A stretch of DNA of 35,446 nucleotides, taken from a virus. This document shows positions 29,496 to 35,371 of this stretch, piece by piece. The notes under the pieces were generated by a model. That model saw nothing but the letters and a program-made list of their open reading frames with translations, searched no databases and was not told the origin of the DNA. The stretch is taken from the IMG/VR virus record IMGVR_UViG_3300002460_000101, positions 1 to 35,446 of that record. One strand, written 5' to 3'. The position numbers and the translations under genes are program-made. Numbering within the stretch: the first letter of the stretch is position 1; each line of letters opens with the position of its first letter.

Positions 29496-30812
29496 CTAAA
29501 GTTTTCTTGAATTGAATTTCTCTTTACCTTCAGGACTATCACCTGTAGAATCCTTGTTACTGCCTTCTTCTTTGCCTTGTTTACGTCCTTTTCTTGTTCT
29601 GCTTTGCATACTTTCTATATCTTTCTCTTTAGGATCACCAATTTCTGTTCCATTAGGTATAGTGAATCCTTTCTCTTTAAGGAAAACCAGTGCAGGATGA
29701 TTTTCGCCTTCTCCAGTCATTCCGGAATCTATCATGTTTCTTGCTATTCTCATTATTACATCTTCATCACCAAGGAAAACTGGCGGGAAATAAAACTCTA
29801 CATTAGAAAGGCCAAGTATCGGCATTAGTTTCTTGTTAATGAAATTAGCAATACGTTTCTGTTTTGTTCGTAAATGATTCTCGAAAATGAATATCTGTGG
29901 TTCGCTTCGTCCACCACCTTCTTGTAATCCCAACATTGACGGAGGTACTCTCATTCTTGTAAGGATTTCTTCACGAAGATAAATAAGAACTTCCATAAGA
30001 CCACCTTTAGTGAAATCAACAACGAACTGTTTAATTTCTACACCCTCGGTTTCTTTGGGCGTTCTTACAACCAAGTCTTGATTGATATTACTTTTAACAC
30101 CTTGAAGTGTTTGCTTGTATTGCTGGAGTTGTTTACTGTTGGCACTTTTCAAGATGTGCACCATCTTTGGTGGGAGGTTCCTAAAGATCTGTGCAATGTA
30201 ATGATTACCTAGTGTCCTGCTTGACAGTATTGAAGCTACACTAACGTTAGGTGCATAAGAATACACGTTAGAACCGAACCAGTTTTCTCGATAACAAAGT
30301 AATTCATCTGCTTCCCAGGTTGGCATATCACTAGGATTAGTGCCAGTAGTTGAGTTACTTACCTGAAGAAAACCCGTAACAACTCCATTTTTATCGAAAT
30401 TCATCCTAGTAATGGGCGTCTCTAATGGCCATACTTCAAAGACTTTTGTTCCCTGATATCTTGGTTCCCAGTAAAAAGTTCCATAAGCTTCAGACTGTTT
30501 TAATGAATTAAGTAAAACCTCAAACATATTAAGATCATCAAAAGTTTTGTATGCTTTTTCTATATCGCGTGTATTTTTTCCCCTGAACCTGTATCCATTA
30601 GAAAGAATCAGTTCTGCTTTAAGATCAGTTGCAGTACTTATTATTGAATCGTTAAAATAAATGTCTTTAAGAATTTCATAATCGTGTGGCGGATTCTGGC
30701 CGACACTAGTATTACCTTGAGAATAATTTACTACGATACCTAAACTGCTTCTGATTTCTGCAAGAGGATCTGAACTTGGATATAACTCTTCATCAGATTG
30801 TTCCTCTTCCAT
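29496..30812 (-). CDS. portal protein
   Basis: A 438-residue portal protein, the dodecameric ring through which DNA passes. Typical features are an N-terminal Asp/Ile-rich wing start, a central Glu-Glu-Ile-Leu-Thr-Arg-Met-Arg-Val-Pro-Pro-Ser-Met-Leu-Gly (about 278-292), then Glu-Asn-His-Leu-Arg-Thr-Lys-Gln on the stem helix, and a Lys/Glu/Ser-rich disordered tail. It follows TerL and the coiled-coil gene and precedes protease and capsid, the standard order. It has its own leaderless promoter and is cut off from upstream genes by a hairpin terminator. Confidence 0.85.
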   Translation of the reverse strand: MEEEQSDEELYPSSDPLAEIRSSLGIVVNYSQGNTSVGQNPPHDYEILKDIYFNDSIISTATDLKAELILSNGYRFRGKNTRDIEKAYKTFDDLNMFEVLLNSLKQSEAYGTFYWEPRYQGTKVFEVWPLETPITRMNFDKNGVVTGFLQVSNSTTGTNPSDMPTWEADELLCYRENWFGSNVYSYAPNVSVASILSSRTLGNHYIAQIFRNLPPKMVHILKSANSKQLQQYKQTLQGVKSNINQDLVVRTPKETEGVEIKQFVVDFTKGGLMEVLIYLREEILTRMRVPPSMLGLQEGGGRSEPQIFIFENHLRTKQKRIANFINKKLMPILGLSNVEFYFPPVFLGDEDVIMRIARNMIDSGMTGEGENHPALVFLKEKGFTIPNGTEIGDPKEKDIESMQSRTRKGRKQGKEEGSNKDSTGDSPEGKEKFNSRKL

Positions 30813-30834
30813 AACTTTTAGTTACATAACTTCG

Positions 30835-30852
30835 CTTAAATACTTTTCTTTT
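30835..30852 (-). promoter_or_regulatory. late leaderless promoter copy 2 (portal)
   Basis: Minus strand AAAAGAAAAGTATTTAAG, identical to the element at 9075-9092. The TATTTAAG centre is about 27 bases from the portal ATG at 30812, so the RNA should begin at the start codon. The purine-rich part before the box would be the TFB recognition element. Confidence 0.75.
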
Positions 30853-30865
30853 TAACTAAAATAAG

Positions 30866-30887
30866 AAAAAAAAGGTAAAATCTTACC
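30866..30887 (-). terminator. hairpin plus T8 terminator before the portal promoter
   Basis: On the minus strand GGTAA-GATT-TTACC forms a hairpin that overlaps the stop codon of the 30883 gene, and eight T bases follow (30866-30873). This looks like a bacterial intrinsic terminator but will also work for archaeal polymerase because of the T run. It separates the packaging transcript from the portal transcript. Confidence 0.6.
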
Positions 30888-31386
30888 TGCAACATTCAAA
30901 AGTACAGTTTTTCTTTAATTCACTGTATTCTTCAGTACTGACTTTACATTCTTCAAGAAGTCTTTTCAGGACAACTTTATGTGCATCTTTACACCTTTTT
31001 CGTTGTGCTTCGATATCATCTAACTGAAGTTGTGTATTTAACTGTGTTGAACTTAGACTTTTAGTGTGCATTCTTATATTAAATTCAGCTTTTTTAATTT
31101 CAAGATCAAGGATACTTTTCTGGTTATTCATCCATTCTTTTTTGCTTTCCCAATCGTATCTTGGTTCAATTACTTTAAAATATTTTATTCTTAACTTGAA
31201 ATCATCAATAATCAAACTTGCAGAATCTGTTTTCATTTTCAAGTCTTCTTCAGTAAGTTCTAGATTTAACTTAACTTGTGCAAGTTCGTCAGGGATTTTC
31301 TTAAGTCTGTCTGCATTACGTTTATAGTCTTCTTTCATTTTCGTCTTCATTTCGTCCATTGTTGGTTTAATTTCGTTAGTTTCCAT
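30883..31386 (-). CDS. coiled-coil protein between TerL and portal, 167 aa
   Basis: A 167-residue charged, almost wholly helical protein with long Leu/Ile/Lys/Glu heptads and Cys residues near the end (Cys-Thr-Phe-Glu-Cys-Cys-Arg). I start it at 31386 because ggaggactaaaATG gives a perfect ribosome site; the frame continues seven codons upstream into TerL, which is less likely. The end Cys trio could bind metal or form disulphides. Its role is unknown: a packaging accessory or an internal head protein is possible. Confidence 0.6.
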   Translation of the reverse strand: METNEIKPTMDEMKTKMKEDYKRNADRLKKIPDELAQVKLNLELTEEDLKMKTDSASLIIDDFKLRIKYFKVIEPRYDWESKKEWMNNQKSILDLEIKKAEFNIRMHTKSLSSTQLNTQLQLDDIEAQRKRCKDAHKVVLKRLLEECKVSTEEYSELKKNCTFECCR

Positions 31387-31387
31387 T

Positions 31388-33031
31388 TTAGTCCTCCATT
31401 TCTTCAATTCCGTTCATGTTTGCCCATTCGTGGTCCTGCCGATAACTTAACGGGTTTACTTTCAGTTTCGGTTCATCTGGTATTATCATTCCAATAAGAT
31501 CCCCGTCATCTTCTGTTTCAACAAGGAACGGATAACATGCCATACATAATGCATCTACTATATCAGATCGTTCACCTGCGGCAGCTTCGATAGTCACGTT
31601 AATTTTCTTTTTGATTTCTATAGTAACTTTAAGTTGTTTGATTAATTCAGGATGGTTAGTTAATTTAAGTTTTCCTGTATTGATTGCAGTCCTAAGCAAG
31701 TAATATCCTCTGTTTCGTTCTCCCGCGTTCTGGTCACTCCTGAAATTAAATGGCGTTACTGGATAACCATCATTTTTCAGACGCTGGTTAGTGAGATATC
31801 CCATACTTGCATCATCCGGAATTATATGCCTTAAATTAAATCTTTGAGTTAAACTAACTACATCTTTGTAAATATCAACATCAGAACCGTCAAGAGGATA
31901 TTTATGTATCATTCTTGCTCTTAAAATTCCGTCATTGCTTTTACTGACTATGACTATTGAGGTATTGCTTGTCTTCCAGCCGTAATCCAAACCAAGACTG
32001 CACGGTTCAGAGTTCCAGTCCATCACTTCAGCAAGACTTTTATCTACACTGGCATCGACTTTTTCAAAATCAAAGAAGTTCGATTCGGATACGGTAAATA
32101 AAGCTTCGTATTCCTGTTGGAAATTTTTTAATTTACCTTCAGCGATCCAACTTGCCTTTTTCGATTCTATCATTTTGTACTGTTCAGGGTTTTCACAGTA
32201 CCACCACGGTATCCAGAACCGTTCGAAAGTGTTAACTTCTTCTCTTTCATTGAACGGATTGAGGATTTTATAAGCGAGACCTGAGGCGCCGTTCGGGGTC
32301 GAAGCAGCAAAAATTGCGCCATTAACCGCAGAAGTTGTCGGTTCAAGCACATCATAATATAAATCCTCTTCAATAAACCCGATTTCATCAGTAAACAAAA
32401 TATCTGCTGAATATCCCCTTGCAGAATCTGTTGGTGGCAAACTTTTTATCGTGCTACCGTTCCTGAACGTAATCTGGCTGGTGTTTTGGGGTTGGTCGTC
32501 AGCTAATTCTCTGCTAACGTAATCCATTTGCACACCCTTAGTACGTATTGACATTGTCCTATCACCCATCTCAATTAACTTTTTAATTTCACTCAATATA
32601 TGTTTCGCTTGGGTGTCGCCCTTGCTTACAATAATTATTTTCGTGTTCTTATACAGTCCGCTTGGCATTGTGTTATAATATGCCGCCCAGAGTGCTATCA
32701 TTGCCAACATGGACGTTTTTCCGATCTGCCTGGAGCTTATCATAATGATTCGTTTGCTTCCTTTCCTGACTTTTTCAAAAAAGTAGTGTTGGTAGAGATA
32801 CGGTTTGATACCAAGTATGTGAAACACGAAATAACTTGGATTTATCATGCATTCAGAAATATGCAGTACAGTCTTAGGTTTGCAGACTTCGTCACGTGAC
32901 TGTTTTATCTCTTCAGGAATCACCGTATAAGTTAATACCTCTTTTATTCCACGGATTATATCGCCATACTTGCTGTCACTTATCATGCTCGTTGCAAGAT
33001 TCTCGGTTGCTAGATTTTCTATTTCGTTCAT
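31388..33031 (-). CDS. terminase large subunit
   Basis: A 547-residue packaging motor. ATPase part: Walker A Ser-Ser-Arg-Gln-Ile-Gly-Lys-Thr (99-106), Walker B Ile-Leu-Phe-Thr-Asp-Glu (211-216, Asp215 and Glu216), coupling motif Ala-Ser-Thr-Pro-Asn-Gly (243-248). Nuclease part: Gly-Leu-Asp-Tyr-Gly with Asp349, Ile-Pro-Asp-Asp-Ala with Asp406/407, and Arg-Ser-Asp-Ile-Val-Asp with Asp490 and Asp493, the RNase H-like metal site. All parts are present, so the protein should be active. It overlaps the histone-fold gene as ATGA and has no ribosome site of its own, so it depends on coupled translation. Confidence 0.95.
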   Translation of the reverse strand: MNEIENLATENLATSMISDSKYGDIIRGIKEVLTYTVIPEEIKQSRDEVCKPKTVLHISECMINPSYFVFHILGIKPYLYQHYFFEKVRKGSKRIIMISSRQIGKTSMLAMIALWAAYYNTMPSGLYKNTKIIIVSKGDTQAKHILSEIKKLIEMGDRTMSIRTKGVQMDYVSRELADDQPQNTSQITFRNGSTIKSLPPTDSARGYSADILFTDEIGFIEEDLYYDVLEPTTSAVNGAIFAASTPNGASGLAYKILNPFNEREEVNTFERFWIPWWYCENPEQYKMIESKKASWIAEGKLKNFQQEYEALFTVSESNFFDFEKVDASVDKSLAEVMDWNSEPCSLGLDYGWKTSNTSIVIVSKSNDGILRARMIHKYPLDGSDVDIYKDVVSLTQRFNLRHIIPDDASMGYLTNQRLKNDGYPVTPFNFRSDQNAGERNRGYYLLRTAINTGKLKLTNHPELIKQLKVTIEIKKKINVTIEAAAGERSDIVDALCMACYPFLVETEDDGDLIGMIIPDEPKLKVNPLSYRQDHEWANMNGIEEMED

Positions 33032-33228
33032 TTTAAGCCAATTGCATCGGAAAGGACTTCTCCAGTAACAATTACCTTTTTTTTACTTTTTAATCTTTCG
33101 TTAGACCTAGTACAACTTTCCTTGATAAAGTCAATTATGACCTTATGCATCAAGTCAACTGCTTTATTTGTAGGTTTACAGTACTTTTTCATTTCGTACT
33201 TAATCGTTGCTTTCTTCAGTCCTTTCAT
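33028..33228 (-). CDS. histone-fold protein (archaeal-histone-like), 66 aa
   Basis: A 66-residue basic protein, the same length as archaeal histones (about 66-69). Helix 1 about 5-16; a Pro-Thr-Asn turn; a long helix 2 about 21-47 with an Ala-Val-Asp-Leu-Met...Ile-Ile-Asp-Phe-Ile face; a basic loop Lys-Ser-Lys-Lys-Lys; the Val-Ile-Val-Thr-Gly-Glu-Val segment, which parallels Lys-Thr-Val-Thr-Ala-Glu-Asp of histones; and helix 3 about 57-64. From the turn onward it can be laid on HMfB without gaps over about 45 residues. It sits between the TerS candidate and TerL and overlaps both (TAATG and ATGA). It could bend or bind DNA for packaging, or be an unusual terminase accessory. The fold is inferred from pattern; identity to known histones is low. 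Confidence 0.55.
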   Translation of the reverse strand: MKGLKKATIKYEMKKYCKPTNKAVDLMHKVIIDFIKESCTRSNERLKSKKKVIVTGEVLSDAIGLK

Positions 33229-33851
33229 TATTCCTCTTTATCTTTTTCAGAATTATCTTGATTTTCTTTGGTTTCTTGCTTTTTTAGTTCCTTAATCCTA
33301 TTTTCCATATAGTTATCAGTACTGACATTACCGTGAACAACAGGGGGCAAGTCAGGGACAGTATCTTTATCGTAAAGGTCAGGATCCATTTCGATTAATT
33401 CGGCATCCTGTGTGAAACTGCTTTTGATTATTCTTGGATTATTCGAATCTAAATCGTATTTCATTATTTCTTTTACCACGTCCAGTTTCAATCTAACTAG
33501 TTTATGCCATTCTGCACTGCTCAACTTTTTACTCTGCCCGTCTATGAACTGTTGTAACTGGATCCTTGTTTGGATATCGGCTGCGTCCCTAATTAATACA
33601 GTAATTGGCTTTTTCCATTGTCTGATATTCTCAAAGTAAATCCTGCGTATATCCTCACAACCCCTCTGCTGCTGGGTCCGGCTCATTAATTTCCGGTACT
33701 CACAGTAATCGAACACAGGACAAGTGTCACAACCACCAAAGTTACGCATCTTAAGGCCAATTCCAACACTAGGCGTATTACTTACACTCTTGTTATGGTT
33801 AACTTCCTTTACAGGTTCAAGACGCTTTTCTTTTAAACTTTTTTCGTTCAT
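33228..33851 (-). CDS. terminase small subunit candidate with four-Cys cluster
   Basis: A 207-residue protein at the TerS position. Residues 41-65 hold Cys41-x2-Cys44-x5-Cys50-x14-Cys65, which could bind zinc or an iron-sulphur cluster; 68-135 is helical and basic; the end is acidic and disordered (Glu/Lys/Asp/Asn). Small terminase subunits recognise packaging sites through helical DNA-binding parts, but a Cys cluster is not a usual feature. The assignment is by position before TerL. The start overlaps the end of the 45-residue gene upstream as ATGA. Confidence 0.6.
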   Translation of the reverse strand: MNEKSLKEKRLEPVKEVNHNKSVSNTPSVGIGLKMRNFGGCDTCPVFDYCEYRKLMSRTQQQRGCEDIRRIYFENIRQWKKPITVLIRDAADIQTRIQLQQFIDGQSKKLSSAEWHKLVRLKLDVVKEIMKYDLDSNNPRIIKSSFTQDAELIEMDPDLYDKDTVPDLPPVVHGNVSTDNYMENRIKELKKQETKENQDNSEKDKEE

Positions 33852-33985
33852 TCCAGTTTTTCCATTTTGACTTCAGTTAACATCTTTACTATAGCCAATT
33901 TCTTGTTTGGTAAGTTATAGTAAACCTTAACCAAGTCAACTTTCTGGTTCAATTCGTCATCCAACTCTACTACTAATTTTACCAT
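33848..33985 (-). CDS. small ribbon-helix-helix-like protein, leaderless, 45 aa
   Basis: A 45-residue protein: one strand (Val-Lys-Leu-Val-Val-Glu-Leu) and two helices, the size and pattern of a minimal ribbon-helix-helix (Arc/CopG) repressor, though the strand is less basic than usual. It is the first gene of the leftward late operon. Its ATG is about 27 bases from a TATATAAA box, so its RNA should be leaderless. The stop overlaps the TerS candidate start. It could be an autoregulator of the late operon acting at the control region next to it. Confidence 0.5.
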   Translation of the reverse strand: MVKLVVELDDELNQKVDLVKVYYNLPNKKLAIVKMLTEVKMEKLE

Positions 33986-34007
33986 GTTACAAAGAATAAC
34001 AAAAGAG

Positions 34008-34015
34008 TATATAAA
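34008..34015 (-). promoter_or_regulatory. TATA box of the late operon
   Basis: TTTATATA on the minus strand, centre about 27 bases from the ATG at 33985, so a leaderless start. The sequence is nearly symmetric (TATATAAA on the plus strand), so it might also fire rightward into the control region. A single GTAACCA copy lies close by at 34035-34041. Confidence 0.65.
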
Positions 34016-34161
34016 GTTACTTATTGTTTCTAAAGTAACCAGAATCTTACATAGTTAGCCCGACTGGCGACTGAAGTCCTAAGTATTAAAGAGACACCAT
34101 ATAACTAAGAATAAGTGTACTAAAACAAAAGAATGAACTTAGCATCGAAGTTGACGTCTTG

Positions 34162-34209
34162 GGAATTCTGAGATCTTTCTGGAATATTGAAATCTTTCTG
34201 GAATTCTGA
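34162..34209. repeat. 19-bp tandem repeat, 2.5 copies
   Basis: Units at 34162-34180 (GGAATTCTGAGATCTTTCT), 34181-34199 (three differences) and a half unit at 34200-34209. It lies in the 600-base noncoding control region between late and early genes. Short tandem repeats in such a place are typical of replication origins or protein-binding arrays. The stretch 34016-34161 before it holds no gene that I can support. Confidence 0.65.
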
Positions 34210-34261
34210 CTAGCTTATGCCCCTATCCGCTGTCCGTTCTTGTTTTGGTTTCCTGAAGTCA

Positions 34262-34357
34262 ATGGATGTCCTTGGATGGCTTATAATGTGCTTGTGGGTT
34301 GTATTGGCATATTTTTTATTTGGTTATTGTGTGAGCATTGCATGGGCTTATGGTTGA
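34262..34357 (+). CDS. possible single-span membrane micropeptide, 31 aa
   Basis: A 32-codon frame within the control region. Nearly all residues are hydrophobic (Leu, Val, Trp, Tyr, Ile), so the peptide would be one membrane span. It has no ribosome site and no clear TATA box. It resembles in size the membrane peptides at 5624 and 35368. It may be chance in an AT-rich region. Confidence 0.25.
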   Translation: MDVLGWLIMCLWVVLAYFLFGYCVSIAWAYG

Positions 34358-34411
34358 TACTATAAGAGATCCTTACCTAAAAATTATGTGCCTCAACAAG
34401 TAGTTTAAGCT

Positions 34412-34445
34412 CCAAATAGACGCCAAATAGACGCCAAAATAGACG
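34412..34445. repeat. 11-12-bp tandem repeat, 3 copies, followed by an AG run
   Basis: CCAAATAGACG at 34412-34422 and 34423-34433, then CCAAAATAGACG at 34434-34445. A seven-copy AG dinucleotide run follows (34452-34465). The unit length is one DNA helical turn, so a protein bound to each copy would sit on the same face. It is placed directly before the GTAACCA array. Confidence 0.7.
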
Positions 34446-34472
34446 CCATTCAGAGAGAGAGAGAGTGTCAAG

Positions 34473-34599
34473 GTAACCACCATAGTAACCATAGGTAACC
34501 ACCATAAAGTATTTAAGTAACCATCACTTACAAAAGGGTAACCAAAATAGTATAATATAAGTAACCATAATAAATAAACGTGGTTACTGGGATGGTTAC
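34473..34599. repeat. helically phased GTAACCA array (operator, origin or partition site)
   Basis: Six direct GTAACCA copies start at 34473, 34485, 34495, 34517, 34538 and 34561, and two inverted copies (TGGTTAC) lie at 34581-34587 and 34593-34599. The start spacings are 12, 10, 22, 21 and 23 bases, and the inverted pair is 12 apart: all near one or two turns of DNA. The array surrounds a TATA-like box (34551-34560) and ends four bases before the ATG at 34603. AGGTAACCACCATA occurs twice (34471-34484 and 34493-34506). Likely the binding site of the protein encoded at 34603. Confidence 0.8.
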
Positions 34600-34602
34600 T
34601 AT

Positions 34603-34920
34603 ATGGCAAAACAAATTAAGATCAGTGATGAAGTTTATGCATTACTTCAGACAAAAAAAGGCGATTCATTCACCGATAAAATAAGCAACCTTTTGAGCCC
34701 GTCGGCGATTGAGACCACAGATGATCAGCCAAATAACCCAGATAAACAACCTATACAAGAGGACGCCCTACAAGATGTATATATCACACTCACCGACGTA
34801 ACTAATAAATTAGGACTATTAGAAACAGCCCTAAAAGGGACTAATAAACTGATCCAAACAAAACAAGAAGAAACAGAAGGCTATATCAAGGAAATGATGA
34901 AAGCAAACGGCTTAAAATAA
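34603..34920 (+). CDS. VapB/CopG-like DNA-binding protein with C-terminal coiled coil
   Basis: A 105-residue protein. Residues 1-32 match the archaeal VapB-like (DUF217/CopG family) ribbon-helix-helix pattern: Lys-Gln-Ile-Lys-Ile-Ser-Asp-Glu-Val-Tyr as the strand and first helix, then Lys-Lys-Gly-Asp-Ser-Phe-Thr-Asp-Lys-Ile. Residues 33-55 are a Pro/Asn/Asp-rich linker, and 56-100 a coiled coil of the leucine/threonine type. No VapC toxin gene is adjacent. The gene lies directly under the phased GTAACCA array, so the most likely role is binding that array as autorepressor, origin-binding or partition protein. It lacks a ribosome site, so near-leaderless translation is probable. Confidence 0.7.
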   Translation: MAKQIKISDEVYALLQTKKGDSFTDKISNLLSPSAIETTDDQPNNPDKQPIQEDALQDVYITLTDVTNKLGLLETALKGTNKLIQTKQEETEGYIKEMMKANGLK

Positions 34921-34922
34921 CT

Positions 34923-34972
34923 AAAACCTTTAATCAATACTTAAAAGTTTTAATAAAAAAACCTTTAATCAA
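34923..34972. repeat. 15-bp direct repeat flanking a small palindrome
   Basis: AAAACCTTTAATCAA occurs at 34923-34937 and 34958-34972, 35 bases apart, with the palindrome TTAAAA-G-TTTTAA (34941-34953) between. Two more TGGTTA(T/C) copies of the array motif follow at 34979-34991. It may be the terminator of the 34603 gene or a further part of the control region. From 34992 to 35150 there is no gene; a GC-richer patch at about 35030-35060 stands out but has no clear meaning. Confidence 0.55.
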
Positions 34973-35151
34973 CGCTTTTGGTTATGGTTACTACTTTACT
35001 ACTTTGGATCTGTTGTCTTCCTTATTATTCTGCGGGCTTCACTTGGCAGCCGGCCTTTACTCTGACTAAACTATAACTTACTACGAAATGACAAAAAGGG
35101 TAGGTATTTGAGTGGTATTGGCTGAAAGAATGAGTTAATAGTATAGAAAGA

Positions 35152-35159
35152 TTTATATA
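35152..35159 (+). promoter_or_regulatory. TATA box of the early rightward run
   Basis: TTTATATA, centred about 51 bases before the ATG at 35207, with a purine-rich element (agaaaga) upstream as a TFB site. RNA would start near 35182 and carry a short leader with an aggatgg site. If the genome is circular this promoter drives the early genes that continue at position 12. Confidence 0.65.
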
Positions 35160-35206
35160 CTAATTATACTTGGTAATATTAACCTTAATTGGTTAGGATG
35201 GTAAAA

Positions 35207-35371
35207 ATGAAAACACAAATAGAAATTAATATGATGGTTTGTCCTAAATGCACACCAAAAGATAAGTATAGGACTAATCATAGAATTAGTAAGGGCATAA
35301 TGAGAACTGACTATATTTGTAATAGTTGTAATAGAAAAAACTATTATAGTGATAAAGAGGTGTCAGAATGA
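35207..35371 (+). CDS. zinc-ribbon protein, 54 aa
   Basis: A 54-residue basic zinc ribbon: Cys-Pro-Lys-Cys near residues 12-15 and Cys-Asn-Ser-Cys-Asn near 38-42, with strand-like basic residues between, close to the zinc ribbons of transcription elongation factors (TFIIS/RpoM type) but without their catalytic Asp-Glu pair. I choose ATG 35207, with aggatgg at a good distance; 35198 and a TTG at 35189 are less well placed. It is first in the early operon after its TATA box. A role in altering host transcription would fit the place but is not shown. Confidence 0.6.
   Translation: MKTQIEINMMVCPKCTPKDKYRTNHRISKGIMRTDYICNSCNRKNYYSDKEVSE

Noticed and set aside
33999-34160. Possible rightward noncoding RNA from the symmetric TATA box at 34008
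   Set aside because: The TATA is well placed for the leftward leaderless gene; the rightward bases show no convincing fold or terminator.
34373-34609. A 78-residue minus-strand frame with hydrophobic content across the GTAACCA array
   Set aside because: It starts with TTG, its sequence is mainly the translation of the tandem repeats, it has no ribosome site, and it covers the start of the plus-strand VapB-like gene.
34603-34920. Toxin-antitoxin system
   Set aside because: The N-terminus resembles VapB antitoxins, but no PIN-domain or other toxin gene lies on either side.
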